NCBI GenBank assembly: GCA_002345575.1
Contig: DDVX01000007.1
Location: forward strand, 310,001-374,000
Length of the DNA stretch: 64,000 nt
Direction: 5' to 3'
Source: Stutzerimonas stutzeri
GTDB lineage: Bacteria > Pseudomonadota > Gammaproteobacteria > Pseudomonadales > Pseudomonadaceae
Notes under the pieces: model-generated
What the model saw: only the letters and a program-made list of their open reading frames with translations
The model's database searches: none
What the model was told of the DNA's origin: nothing
Shown: one piece after another, positions 52,622-60,893 of the stretch
How the letters are laid out: each line of letters begins with the position of its first letter
Numbering within the stretch: the first letter of the stretch is position 1
Program-made: the position numbers and the translations under genes

Positions 52622-55372
52622 TCAAGCGTTGCCGCGCTTGGCGTCGGGGTTTTGGAAGGTCCAGCACTTCACGGTTGTGCAGCGGCTGGACATGGGGTTG
52701 CGCTGGTTGAAGGCAGCGCGCACGGCGCTGTCGACGGATTTGTTTTTCTCGATGAACTTGCGGCTGCGGCTGTTGGGCAGCAGGTTGCGCAGCGTGCCGA
52801 TGTCGGCCAGGCGCTGTTTGTGCTCGGCGGCGCGCTCGCAGAATTCGTTGAGGTTGATGGCGATCAGGTCGGGGTTTTTGCTGTGGTCGACCACGGCGTC
52901 ATCGCTGAGCGACTGCAGGTAATCGAACACCTCCCAGAACTCGGCCACTTCGCTCGGGTCGGCGTTGACAGCGTGCTGGCGCACCAGGGCCATGGCGGTG
53001 AGCTCGCGCTGAGCAGCGGCGTGCTGGTGGTCGGTCAGCGGTACTACTAGGCGCAGCGCGTCGACTAACGCTTGCAGTTGGGAATGGCACTTGATGATCC
53101 GCTCGATGCGAATATCTTTCAGCTCGCGTAACGCCTGCTCATGCACCTTCACCTGGGCCCGGAAGGTTTCCAGTACCTTGGCCTCCGCGCGGGTGGCCAT
53201 CAGCAGGAAATGGCTTACGTCCATCGCGCCCAGGTGATTGAGGTTGTCCGCTGCGGCGCGGCTCTGGCTGGTGACCTGGGGCCGCACGAAGTGCAGCTTG
53301 ACGATACGGGTGAGGATCGCCTCATGCGCTACTACCGTAGCGTTCTGGCTGATGACGATGGCGCCGCGAAACGGCGGCTCGTAGGTTTCGTTGCCGGCAG
53401 TCTTCACACCGGTCACGCCCAGGGTGCCACCGTTGTACAACGGTTTCAGTTCGTCCCAGTCATAGGATTTGACCGTCCCACGGTCGTTGTCGCTGCGGTC
53501 GGCCTCCAGCAGTACCAGCGGCATGCCGGACACCTGCCCCATCCAGCGGCGCAGGCCGGCCTTGGACATTTTCGACGGGTCTTTGCCCTCTTCTTCCGGG
53601 CGGCCGAACAGCTTCCACAGGAACATCAGCAGCGTCGTCTTTCCCGCGCCGGCCTCGCCCGTCACTTCCAGAAACGGAAAGGACTGGTACTCCGCACGAA
53701 TCTGCTCAGCGAACAGCGAGCCGAACCAGTAGGCCAGCGCGACGATGCCCTGCGTGCCGAAACAGGTCCACAGCCAGTCTACCCACTCGGCGCGGTAGCC
53801 CTCGTCGGTACGGGCGATTTCCAGGCGGATCGACTTCTGCAGGGTCTTCAGGCGCAGCTGCTTGAATTCGAAGTAATCCTCGGCGTTGGCCTTCTCCACC
53901 ACGCCGCCGCGCACGGCCAGGTCGCCGAACACATAGCAGCCGTGCTCCTTGCTGTAGCCGATGTAGTCGATGGTCTTGACGGTTTTCAGGCCGAACAGCT
54001 GGTCCTTCATGATCTTGTCCAGCTGCGTGCCGGTACCGGTGAACACCGCGCCGGCGGCCATGCCCAGCAGGCGCTTCTTGAACTCGCTGGCGGCCGCCAC
54101 CTGGCCACCGGTGAAGGTGTTGCGCACCGTGGGTTCGTCGTGCGGGAAGTCCACGCGGAAGTAGTACCAGGACTCGTCCGTCACCTCGTTGCGCTGGAAA
54201 TACAGCGCACGCGGGTAGCAGTTGGCGATTTCCACCACGCAGCCGCTCTGGCGCAGGGCCTTCTCGACCATCTGCCGATCATTCAGCAGCTTGTCGTCGT
54301 TGTGCTCGCTGTCCTCCAGGGCCTGCTTGGCCTTGTTGAATTTCTCCAGATCGAGCTTGAACCAGTACATACGGTTGCCGAAGCCGAAATGAAATTCGTG
54401 CCGCTCACGCCATTCGTACATCAGCGTGGCCTTCTCCACCGCGCTCTCGGCGATCAGCAGCGCACCCTGGTAACGGGCCTCTTTCAGGTCGGCCTCGACC
54501 TGCTCGGCGCGCTTGTCCTCGTCGAGGAACATCCAGCGCTGGTGCAGATCGTTCCAATCCGCTTTGCGGTCGCGCTGCGGGATCTGTGCGGCTTCGCACA
54601 CAAAGCCCAGCTCGCGGGCCTGCTTGACCCAGCGGCGGGTGTAGCGATGCGCGCCCGGCTCGTTGTCCAGCGCCCAGACCAGGCGCGGCAGCTTGGCCCC
54701 GGCTTCGGTGCGGGCCTTGGCCAGCGCCTTGAGCGATTCCGCCGGGAAGGCGTTGCTGCTCATGGCCGACACGGCGGCAATGTCGTGATGCAGCAGGCTG
54801 ATGGCGTCGAAGATGCCCTCAGTAATCCACAGCTCCTGGACCTCCAGCAGATCCACACACGGCGGGCACCACCAGTGGCCGCGCATGCTCTGGCCGGGCG
54901 CGAAGCGCGCCTTCTGCTTGCCGAAGCGATGCGGGCGATCGATCAGCCGCTCCCAGTAGCCGCCCTGCTCCAGCGCAAAGCGCACCGTGGCCGAGCCGAT
55001 GCCCAGCTCGCGGCTCCAGTAGTTCTCCTGGGTGTACCAGCCATCGATCAGCTCCAGGTGAAAACCGCGTGCGGCCTGCAGGTAACCCTTGGCTGTGGCG
55101 GTCGGGTCCTTCTCGGTGGCCGGGGCGCGCTTGCTCCAGTCGTCGAACAGGTCATCGAACAGCTCTTTTACGTGCCACTGCTCGCCGCACTTGCTCTCGC
55201 GGCCACATTTGATGAACCACGGCTGGTCGTAGCGTGAATACAGCTCGCGCTTGCCGCAGCTGGGGCAGGTGCCGCCGCGCATGTAGTCGGTACCGGCGCG
55301 GCGCTTGAGGCCAAAGTCAGCCTCGAAACGGCGCAGCACTTCCTCGCGGATCTGGCGGTCCATGTCTTTCAT
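52622..55372 (-). CDS. phage primase-helicase
   Basis: 916 aa. N-terminal zinc ribbon with Cys36, Cys39, Cys56 and Cys62 (CPSCGKRE ... KCGRESKCG), a TOPRIM-like segment near residues 183-197 (WITEGIFDAISLL) with a later LDNEPG, and a P-loop NTPase domain with Walker A GEAGAGKTT at about 575. It probably primes and unwinds prophage DNA. P2 itself uses the nickase gpA, so this prophage carries a different replication module. Its ATG overlaps the upstream stop as ATGA. Confidence 0.82.
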   Translation of the reverse strand: MKDMDRQIREEVLRRFEADFGLKRRAGTDYMRGGTCPSCGKRELYSRYDQPWFIKCGRESKCGEQWHVKELFDDLFDDWSKRAPATEKDPTATAKGYLQAARGFHLELIDGWYTQENYWSRELGIGSATVRFALEQGGYWERLIDRPHRFGKQKARFAPGQSMRGHWWCPPCVDLLEVQELWITEGIFDAISLLHHDIAAVSAMSSNAFPAESLKALAKARTEAGAKLPRLVWALDNEPGAHRYTRRWVKQARELGFVCEAAQIPQRDRKADWNDLHQRWMFLDEDKRAEQVEADLKEARYQGALLIAESAVEKATLMYEWRERHEFHFGFGNRMYWFKLDLEKFNKAKQALEDSEHNDDKLLNDRQMVEKALRQSGCVVEIANCYPRALYFQRNEVTDESWYYFRVDFPHDEPTVRNTFTGGQVAAASEFKKRLLGMAAGAVFTGTGTQLDKIMKDQLFGLKTVKTIDYIGYSKEHGCYVFGDLAVRGGVVEKANAEDYFEFKQLRLKTLQKSIRLEIARTDEGYRAEWVDWLWTCFGTQGIVALAYWFGSLFAEQIRAEYQSFPFLEVTGEAGAGKTTLLMFLWKLFGRPEEEGKDPSKMSKAGLRRWMGQVSGMPLVLLEADRSDNDRGTVKSYDWDELKPLYNGGTLGVTGVKTAGNETYEPPFRGAIVISQNATVVAHEAILTRIVKLHFVRPQVTSQSRAAADNLNHLGAMDVSHFLLMATRAEAKVLETFRAQVKVHEQALRELKDIRIERIIKCHSQLQALVDALRLVVPLTDHQHAAAQRELTAMALVRQHAVNADPSEVAEFWEVFDYLQSLSDDAVVDHSKNPDLIAINLNEFCERAAEHKQRLADIGTLRNLLPNSRSRKFIEKNKSVDSAVRAAFNQRNPMSSRCTTVKCWTFQNPDAKRGNA

Positions 55373-55608
55373 GGGCGCGGCCCCCAGACGAAGTTTGATA
55401 TTTCATCGCGCATAACCGTGTACTCGGCGGCAGTGATGACCTGGCACTCCATCAGCCCACCGAGGTAGCCGCCAATCCAGCATGCTGACGTTTGTTTGTC
55501 TGCGCTCTCTTTCGCGCTGAGCAAATCCTGGAGCATCCCGCTGAACAAATAGCGCGCCTCGGCAGCCGCCAGCGCCTCACAGGCCGGCATTGCAGGATGG
55601 ATGCTCAT
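55369..55608 (-). CDS. small phage protein
   Basis: 79 aa, Ala-rich first half (MPACEALAAAEARYLFSGML) and a hydrophobic WIGGYLGGLM patch. No motif recognised. Both ends overlap neighbours by 4 bp (ATGA at each), so it is translationally coupled within the early operon upstream of the primase. Confidence 0.6.
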   Translation of the reverse strand: MSIHPAMPACEALAAAEARYLFSGMLQDLLSAKESADKQTSACWIGGYLGGLMECQVITAAEYTVMRDEISNFVWGPRP

Positions 55609-55847
55609 GCCTGCACCTCCTGCTGCTTCAGCTCTTTCACCAGCACCCGCATGGTGCGATTCAGCCCGGCGATGTGCGGGTGGTCGTCAAGGATGCGGCG
55701 GCCACGCATGCCCTGGGGCGTGTAGCGGTACTTGTCGTCGTACCAGCAGGCTGCCATCAGCAGCTCATACTGGCTGGTCAGCCAGCGCAGGTAGGCGTCG
55801 GCCTGTTGCGCATTCAGCTGTATTTCAATGGAAAGATTCGTGCTCAT
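55605..55847 (-). CDS. small phage protein
   Basis: 80 aa, starting MSTNLSIEIQLNAQQADAYL; an upstream in-frame ATG at 55868 is less likely. The central CWYDDKYRYTPQGMRGRR is rich in aromatic and basic residues. Function unknown. Coupled by ATGA to the next gene. Confidence 0.6.
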   Translation of the reverse strand: MSTNLSIEIQLNAQQADAYLRWLTSQYELLMAACWYDDKYRYTPQGMRGRRILDDHPHIAGLNRTMRVLVKELKQQEVQA

Positions 55848-55922
55848 GGGGCCACCGTTCGGGCGCAACTTTCCCCTACCCGCGCAAAGGCGGGCATGGA
55901 AATGGGTAAATTCAAGGGGTGA

Positions 55923-56300
55923 TCAGTTAACGGCTGCTGCAGCCAGGTGCGCCGCGGGCGGCTGAAGCCTCGCCGGCAAATGGCGCAGGGGGATTAATAC
56001 CGCCTCGCCCGAAAAAAAATCGATCAGCGTCACGCGCGCTTCGTCACCGCCTGTGCCGTAGTCGATACCGATCACAGGGCGCTTGAGGCAATCCAGCTCG
56101 CTCATGGCCAGATACGCCAGGCGGTCCGCCATGAACGCCGGCACCTCCAGCGAGTTGACCAGGTAGCTCACGGTGCGGTCGTACAGGTGGCCATCGTCGA
56201 GCAGGTGCTCGCCCTGGTGGCGTTGAAGGAAATGGCGTGCCGCCAGCTGCATGCTGCTGCGGTACTCCTGGGCGTCGCCGTTCTGAGTGATGCTGTTCAT
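55923..56300 (-). CDS. phage protein of unknown function
   Basis: 125 aa from the ATG at 56300, which follows GGAGG. Upstream in-frame sequence is out-of-frame reading of the Ogr-like gene and is not coding. It has a helical N-terminus (MQLAARHFLQRHQGEHLLDD) and a Pro/Ala-rich tail. Its start overlaps the Ogr-like stop as ATGA. No family recognised. Confidence 0.6.
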   Translation of the reverse strand: MNSITQNGDAQEYRSSMQLAARHFLQRHQGEHLLDDGHLYDRTVSYLVNSLEVPAFMADRLAYLAMSELDCLKRPVIGIDYGTGGDEARVTLIDFFSGEAVLIPLRHLPARLQPPAAHLAAAAVN

Positions 56301-56614
56301 GCGTTTGCTACCTCCGCTTCCATTTGGTCCAGCATGTCGAGTTGATCGGTTTTCGGGCGGCTGTCCCGCAGCGCCTGCATGCGCAGCACTGACGGGGCCA
56401 GCGGCAGCGAAATACGGGGGCTGTCCAGGCCGGAGGGGCTCAGGGCGAAGTCCCAGCTCAGCGCGCCGGTATAGGTCGCCCCGCAGGCCAACGAGGTGCA
56501 CTGCGCGTACATGGTCTTGAACACCGGCGTTTGCGCCACGCTGTTGCGAATCCGCATGCGCTCGCCGCAGGCCGGGCATAAACACTTGTAACCACCGTTA
56601 TGGGCAACGCTCAC
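56297..56614 (-). CDS. Ogr/Delta-type late transcription activator
   Basis: 105 aa with the Ogr/Delta zinc-finger pattern: CLCPACGERMRIRNS, TPVFKTMYAQC, then SLACGATYTGALSWDFALSPSG, giving the C-x2-C ... C-x4-C metal site and downstream W/SPSG block. In P2 and P4, Ogr/Delta proteins recruit RNA polymerase to late promoters. The start is a GTG at 56612-56614 after GGAGG. In P2 ogr sits after gene D; here it lies in the early operon, next to the CII-like gene. Confidence 0.88.
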   Translation of the reverse strand: MSVAHNGGYKCLCPACGERMRIRNSVAQTPVFKTMYAQCTSLACGATYTGALSWDFALSPSGLDSPRISLPLAPSVLRMQALRDSRPKTDQLDMLDQMEAEVANA

Positions 56615-56667
56615 TTCATCCTCCCCTGCCGCCAGTCGCGGCTCCGGCCTAGGCCGGTAAATGTTGT

Positions 56668-57147
56668 TCAGTTCTGCCCAGGCTTTTGCGCCAGGTGCAG
56701 CAGGATCACCGCGTTAATCTCCGAATGCCGCGCCGCCACATGGCGCCGGTGCGCCGCCAGCAGCAGGTTGCGCTCGGTATCGTCAATCTCGCCGTCGCTC
56801 AGCGCCTCCTGCAGCAGCTGGTCCACGGTGCCGCGCAGAACAGAAGTGCGGACTGAGCGCTGGTAGAGCTCCACGTTGTCCAGGTCTACCGGGTTGGCAT
56901 CCGGTACGAACACGCCGCCGTACATTGCAGCGACATAGTCTGGAAAGTGCGTGGTGCCAGCCTGCTGCTCCAGCAGCTGGATCTGCTCGTCAGTTAGTGG
57001 GCGGCAGCCGGCGTTCTCATACAGCTGGTTATCGAAACGCTTGAGGTCCAGCCCCAGGCGCGCCGCCGCACACTCGCGCCCGCCTGGGTAGGCAGCGACT
57101 ACGGCACTCATCATCTGGCGGCGGGTTTCTAGAATTGGGCGCTTCAT
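56668..57147 (-). CDS. CII/YmfL-like phage regulatory protein
   Basis: 159 aa. The N-terminal helix-turn-helix-like region (RRQMMSAVVAAYPGG, RLGLDLKRFDNQLYEN) and the following helical part resemble phage CII/YmfL regulators. The ATG at 57147 gives MKRPILETR; ORF extension upstream is unlikely. It lies between the Cro-like gene and the Ogr-like gene, the usual place for CII. Confidence 0.7.
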   Translation of the reverse strand: MKRPILETRRQMMSAVVAAYPGGRECAAARLGLDLKRFDNQLYENAGCRPLTDEQIQLLEQQAGTTHFPDYVAAMYGGVFVPDANPVDLDNVELYQRSVRTSVLRGTVDQLLQEALSDGEIDDTERNLLLAAHRRHVAARHSEINAVILLHLAQKPGQN

Positions 57148-57176
57148 GTTCTGGTTTCTCGCTTGGGCCGGTGCCA

Positions 57177-57443
57177 TTACTGTGGAATCACAGCGCCGAT
57201 GTCAGTCGCGCGGCGGCCGTATTCGTCCGGCACCTCGGCAACCACACCTTCTTTTATGCCGAGCAGTACGGCGGCTCGGTGGGCTTCACCGCGCAGACAT
57301 TTCTTCTGGCCGTTGAGTACGGCGTACACGGTCGAGGAGCTGAGATTGTTCTGCTCGGCCCATTCCTTGGCGGACAGGCCGAGCTGGCTAAGGCGATTTC
57401 GGGCGGCGGTGCGCGCTTGCTCGCTTGGGTATCCGTTCGGCAT
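57177..57443 (-). CDS. Cro-like DNA-binding protein
   Basis: 88 aa, with a Cro/C1-type helix-turn-helix at about 20-62 (LSAKEWAEQNNLSSSTVYAVLNGQKKCLRG). It is the first gene of the leftward early operon and diverges from the CI-like repressor; the 86-bp gap has candidate operators. It probably opposes the repressor. Its ATG is at 57443. Confidence 0.75.
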   Translation of the reverse strand: MPNGYPSEQARTAARNRLSQLGLSAKEWAEQNNLSSSTVYAVLNGQKKCLRGEAHRAAVLLGIKEGVVAEVPDEYGRRATDIGAVIPQ

Positions 57444-57445
57444 AG

Positions 57446-57534
57446 TTCAACTTCGTGTGGTTTCGTGTGATGACGAGTACAGGTTATTCAACGCATGTTG
57501 AACTGTCAACGCTTTTTGGAGTCGTTTTGTTGAA
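57446..57534. promoter_or_regulatory. Divergent Cro/CI promoter-operator region
   Basis: Four copies of the hexamer TTCAAC or its complement GTTGAA: 57446-57451, 57487-57492, 57497-57502 and 57529-57534. The middle two form a palindrome TTCAACGCATGTTGAA. The last overlaps the inferred repressor start codon. Together these look like binding sites of the divergently encoded regulators. Confidence 0.65.
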
Positions 57535-57859
57535 TATCGGCGAGAGACTGAGGGAAGAGCGTGCGCGCCTGGGCCTGAATCAAGGCGATTTCGCAGCGAT
57601 GGCGGGCGTGTCAAAAACGACCCAGTTCAACTATGAGAAAGGCGAGCGCAGCCCAGATGCCGACTACCTCGTCGCTGTAGCCGAGGCAGGCGTTGACGTG
57701 CTGTACCTGCTCACTGGCCAGCGCACACCCACCGCAGCGGAAAGTTTCTCAGTAGAAGAAACGCAGCTGGTTCAGCGCTACCGCGTCATGAGCCCGGAAA
57801 ACAGAGAGTCGGTAAACCGGGTAACCGAGGCGTTGGCGAACTACAGGTTGAAGGAATGA
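57530..57859 (+). CDS. CI-like prophage repressor
   Basis: 109 aa with a helix-turn-helix at about 5-60 (NIGERLREERARLGLNQGDFAAMAGVSKTTQFNYEKG) and a short helical C-terminus without a LexA-type cleavage domain, so it is a P2 C-like single-domain repressor. The start is inferred as TTG at 57530-57532, nine bases after GGAG; TTG at 57527 is equally in frame. No ATG suits. It is separated by 10 bp from the exported-protein gene and likely co-expressed with it. Confidence 0.8.
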   Translation: MNIGERLREERARLGLNQGDFAAMAGVSKTTQFNYEKGERSPDADYLVAVAEAGVDVLYLLTGQRTPTAAESFSVEETQLVQRYRVMSPENRESVNRVTEALANYRLKE

Positions 57860-57869
57860 GGGGGAAAGG

Positions 57870-58244
57870 ATGCGTAAGGGACTTTTGGCTTTATCACTTG
57901 TTTCGGCGAGCGCATTGGCTGCGCCGGCGCCCGAAGTAATCACGCGCAACCTTGGCGCCTGGGCTCCACAGACCGTCACGCTGGACAGCGGCGTGCTCAC
58001 GGTTGTAACGCCCCAAGACCGGGTGACCGATCAGATCTATATGGCAGTCCTGCGCGACGGCGTATGCGGCTCACTCTGGATGAACCCCGACAGCTGGTCT
58101 GGTGTTAGCGAAGTGAAGGTGCTCAACCGGCACGCTCACCAAGGCTATGTATTCGAGGGTGGCGAAGTCGAATGCAACAAGCTCGGCGAGCTGGCTGCAG
58201 ACAAAACCGGCCCGTTCATTCTGATCCGTACACGCCTCAACTGA
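57870..58244 (+). CDS. prophage-encoded exported protein
   Basis: 124 aa. Signal peptide about 1-17 (MRKGLLALSLVSASALA), so the mature part of about 107 residues is periplasmic or secreted. It has two cysteines (GVCGSL and VECNKL) that could form a disulfide. No family recognised. It is read with the repressor and thus may be made in the lysogen; its stop overlaps the next start by one base. Confidence 0.7.
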   Translation: MRKGLLALSLVSASALAAPAPEVITRNLGAWAPQTVTLDSGVLTVVTPQDRVTDQIYMAVLRDGVCGSLWMNPDSWSGVSEVKVLNRHAHQGYVFEGGEVECNKLGELAADKTGPFILIRTRLN

Positions 58245-58558
58245 TGCGCCTGTTCGCGCTTCTGGTGCTGGCCTTCGGGCTGGCACTGCCCAGCTATGCC
58301 GCTAACTACCCATGCTCAGGCAAAAAGGGCGGCGTCGCCCGCTGTGACGGTCCGGTATTCGTCTGTAACGACGGTTCGATCAGCGGCAGCAAACGCAACT
58401 GCAGCGCCGAGCGCAACGGTGGCAGATCCGCCCCGCTACGCTCGGTCGGTAATGCCAGCAGCGAATGCCCCTGCGGCAGCGGCAAGCTATGCACAGGCCC
58501 ACGCGGCGGCCAGTACTGCCTCACGGCCAGCGGCAACAAGAGCTATCAGAAGAAATAA
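58244..58558 (+). CDS. prophage-encoded exported cysteine-rich protein
   Basis: 104 aa. Signal peptide about 1-19 (MRLFALLVLAFGLALPSYA); the mature part has eight cysteines (CSGKKGG, RCDGPVFVC, RNC, ECPCGSGKLC, YC), all probably disulfide-bonded in the periplasm. The ATG at 58244 overlaps the previous stop (TGATG). The pattern is seen in small exported proteins of Pseudomonas phages, function unknown. Likely a lysogenic cargo gene. Confidence 0.7.
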   Translation: MRLFALLVLAFGLALPSYAANYPCSGKKGGVARCDGPVFVCNDGSISGSKRNCSAERNGGRSAPLRSVGNASSECPCGSGKLCTGPRGGQYCLTASGNKSYQKK

Positions 58559-58582
58559 TCCAGTCCACCAGGAAGGCAAGCC

Positions 58583-58819
58583 ATGTCAGCACAAACCCCG
58601 CTCGACCTCCCCGCCCAGTTCGGCGCCCGCCTTACCGAAGAGCGCGAGCGCCTGCGCCTGGAGCCGCACGAACTCGCCCACCTTGCAGGCATCACCGACT
58701 ACCAGCAAAAACGATTCGAGAACGGCACCTCGGTGATCCCTATCGACTATTTGCAGGCTGTGGCGGCTCGCACTGATGCCGACTTGATCTACGTCATCAC
58801 CGGCACGCGTAGTCGCTGA
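58583..58819 (+). CDS. Xre-like helix-turn-helix protein
   Basis: 78 aa with a helix-turn-helix at about 15-70 (RLTEERERLRLEPHELAHLAGITDYQQKRFENG). It parallels the repressor at 57530-57859 (ITDYQQKRFENGT versus VSKTTQFNYEKGE) and so may be a second, shorter repressor copy or an antagonist. It has a GGAAGG ribosome site and follows the exported proteins by 24 bp. Confidence 0.65.
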   Translation: MSAQTPLDLPAQFGARLTEERERLRLEPHELAHLAGITDYQQKRFENGTSVIPIDYLQAVAARTDADLIYVITGTRSR

Positions 58820-58872
58820 GGCATCTGGGTTCTCCGGGTACGGTCACTTTTCGTATCCACAGGAGTGACTCA

Positions 58873-59013
58873 ATGAGCAGTAACGCCAACCTACCCACCG
58901 CCCCCACCACAGACCAGGAACGGGAGGTGCTTCGCCTGTTCCGGCTGCTCTCCCCCCGAGACCAGCAGCACCTGCTGCGTCTGCTCGATGCGTTGGAGCA
59001 AGTACCGGAGTAG
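58873..59013 (+). CDS. small leucine-rich helical protein
   Basis: 46 aa. After an N-terminal linker it is one amphipathic helix: EREVLRLFRLLSPRDQQHLL. ATG preceded by CAGGAG at 7 bp. This kind of short helical protein is common in prophages, function unknown. It is the last gene before the terminator at 59026-59052. Confidence 0.6.
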   Translation: MSSNANLPTAPTTDQEREVLRLFRLLSPRDQQHLLRLLDALEQVPE

Positions 59014-59025
59014 GAGGCGAATACT

Positions 59026-59052
59026 AAAAACCCGGCGCGTGGCCGGGTTTTT
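59026..59052. terminator. Shared terminator between repressor operon and tail operon
   Basis: AAAAACCCGGC / GCCGGGTTTTT stem with poly-A and poly-T flanks, so it can act on both strands. It ends the rightward repressor-exported-protein operon and the leftward tail operon. Confidence 0.85.
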
Positions 59053-59054
59053 CT

Positions 59055-59180
59055 TTACATGCACATGGGTGCGTCGCCCTGCTCTGCCCACTCTTCATCG
59101 ATCAGTTCCCAGGCGGAGCGGGCGGGCTCTGTTGGCGGCTCGGGTTCGGTCAGGCGCTGGCTTGTTGTATCCGTTTCCAT
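59055..59180 (-). CDS. small phage protein overlapping gene D
   Basis: 41 aa, acidic, Pro/Glu-rich (EPEPPTEPARSAWELIDEEWAE). The ATG at 59180 follows GGAGCG and lies 31 bp inside the end of D in another frame. Similar short acidic proteins follow gene D in other P2-like phages. Function unknown. Confidence 0.65.
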   Translation of the reverse strand: METDTTSQRLTEPEPPTEPARSAWELIDEEWAEQGDAPMCM

Positions 59181-60442
59181 TCACGCTCCACGGCGCGTAC
59201 TGCGCTGGATTTCTCGGCATACAGATGGACCAGGCGCTTGGGGTTGGCCTGGTCGCCCTCGGTGAGCTTGTTTTGCTTGCCGGTCTTCTCGTCGCGGTAC
59301 CAGGCGAGCACGCCGGTGTAGTTGCCGCCCTCGACCAGATCCGCCAGCTCGTCGTCGGGCAGTTTGGATTCCAACTCCAGGGCGGTGGTGTAGCTGTCCG
59401 GGGTGAATGAATGGCGCACGTTGGCGCCCACCCAGACCACGGCGGCGATTTCGGCCTTGATGCCGGTGAGGCTGTAGGTGAGTTCCGGCGTCAGCTCCGG
59501 GCGGCCCTTGGCCAGCTGGTAGCTGAGCGTGGCGGTACCGCGCTGCAGGCGGCTCCATTCAGCGCGGGCTGCACGCGCAGCGGACTCGCGGTCGGTGTAG
59601 CTGTGACGCAGCTCCTTGAGGTTGTCGCCGGCGCCGGCGATGGCCTCTTTCTTCTCTGCACTTTCCAGCTCGTAGTAGTAGGCGCGCACGCCGCTGTAGC
59701 TGTCGCGGTCGGCCTGCAGGTAGCGGTGCTGGTCGCCATCGGCACGGGTCAGGGTGATATGTGGCAGCGCCAGGCCGCTGGCGGTCACGCTTTTGCCCGC
59801 CGGCATAAACAGCAGATTGCCGGACTTGATGCTGGCAATGGCGTCGAACTGCTGGCCGAGGCGGCTGAGCAGGTTGGCGTCGGATTCGTTGGCCTGATCA
59901 ATCTGGACCAGCTCGATGGTTTCCAGCGCGGCGCTGATCACCGGGCTCAGGCCGTAGGCAGCGGCGATCTGGAACACGATGGTGCCGATGGTTTGCCCCG
60001 TCCAGGAGCGCTCCCGCTTGTTCTTCAGCCCTTCGCGCAGGTCGGCGCTGCGGGCGCGGATGCTGAGCACGTCCGGCGCGCCGCTGTGCTCGGTTTCATC
60101 CACCGTGTAGCTGCCCTTTTCAACCAGGCCGGTGTCGCTCCAGCCGAGCCAGAGGCTAACGGTGGCGCCGCGCGGCGGTATGGCCAGCAGGCCGTCGTGG
60201 TCGCTTAGGGTGATTGTGAGTTGGTCGGCCTCCATGCCCCGGTTGTCAGTGAGCTCGATGCTGATCAGGCGCTTCTCGATCGCTTCGGTGATATCTCTTC
60301 CGTTGACCATTACCCGGCAGATGGGGCTTGGGTAAGCGGTGGCCTCGCGGTAGGCGTCTGCCGCCTGCTGGGCGTAGCCCTGGGCTTGGCCAACGGCAGC
60401 GCCGAGTAGGCCTTTGCCCTGGGTGATGAGTGAGTCGATCAC
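59150..60442 (-). CDS. D: tail protein D (late control gene D product)
   Basis: 430 aa, the P2 gpD family: CRVMVNGRDITEAIEKRLISIELTDNRGMEADQLTITLSD, GATVSLWLGWS and ANESDANLLSRLGQQFDAIA are family blocks. In P2-type tails gpD is the hub/tail tip protein beneath the baseplate. The start is a GTG at 60442, sharing GTGA with the gpU stop. It carries about 40 residues before the first conserved block that most gpD proteins lack. Confidence 0.88.
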   Translation of the reverse strand: MIDSLITQGKGLLGAAVGQAQGYAQQAADAYREATAYPSPICRVMVNGRDITEAIEKRLISIELTDNRGMEADQLTITLSDHDGLLAIPPRGATVSLWLGWSDTGLVEKGSYTVDETEHSGAPDVLSIRARSADLREGLKNKRERSWTGQTIGTIVFQIAAAYGLSPVISAALETIELVQIDQANESDANLLSRLGQQFDAIASIKSGNLLFMPAGKSVTASGLALPHITLTRADGDQHRYLQADRDSYSGVRAYYYELESAEKKEAIAGAGDNLKELRHSYTDRESAARAARAEWSRLQRGTATLSYQLAKGRPELTPELTYSLTGIKAEIAAVVWVGANVRHSFTPDSYTTALELESKLPDDELADLVEGGNYTGVLAWYRDEKTGKQNKLTEGDQANPKRLVHLYAEKSSAVRAVEREWKRIQQASA

Positions 60443-60882
60443 CGCAGCAGCCCTCGCAGGATGTTGCCGCCGGCGCTGATGGCGCTGCCGAGCATGTCCA
60501 CGCGCCCGTCATCGATGCGCACCAGTTTGAGGGTGAACTCGATGCGCCGCGCCTGGCCATCACGGAAGAACAGCGTGCGGGTTTCGCTCAGGCTCTCGAT
60601 CACCCAGGTGCCGTAAATCTTGCCGGTGCCTTCCACCAGTGGCCACGCCTTGCCCGTGTCTGCCATAAAACGCAGCGTGTCGAGGCTGATCTGCGCGCCT
60701 GCCAGCGCCGGCAGCAGCACGCCCGGCAGGGTGATGCTGTCGTCACCCCGCCCCAAGTACTGGCGCGCCGGGTTGGTGCCGATGCGCGAAGTGCTGCCGT
60801 GGCGCCAATCGGTTTGTCGCTGGAATTCCTGATAGGCGAGCGTTTCCAGACTGAAAACGAACATGCCGAGGGCCATCATCAT
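60439..60882 (-). CDS. U: tail protein U
   Basis: 147 aa, P2 gpU family: FSLETLAYQEFQRQTDWRHG at residues 10-29 and PALAGAQISLDTLRFMADTG and FFRDGQARRIEFTLKLVRID are characteristic. It is a tail completion/hub protein. Three ATGs in a row open the ORF; the first at 60882 follows AGGAG. Confidence 0.88.
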   Translation of the reverse strand: MMMALGMFVFSLETLAYQEFQRQTDWRHGSTSRIGTNPARQYLGRGDDSITLPGVLLPALAGAQISLDTLRFMADTGKAWPLVEGTGKIYGTWVIESLSETRTLFFRDGQARRIEFTLKLVRIDDGRVDMLGSAISAGGNILRGLLR

Positions 60883-60893
60883 GGGTGGTGCTC

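Noticed and set aside
53141..55237. Long plus-strand ORF (698 codons) opposite the primase
   Set aside because: It mirrors the primase-helicase codon for codon, has no domain features, and lacks a ribosome site. High GC gives long antisense frames.
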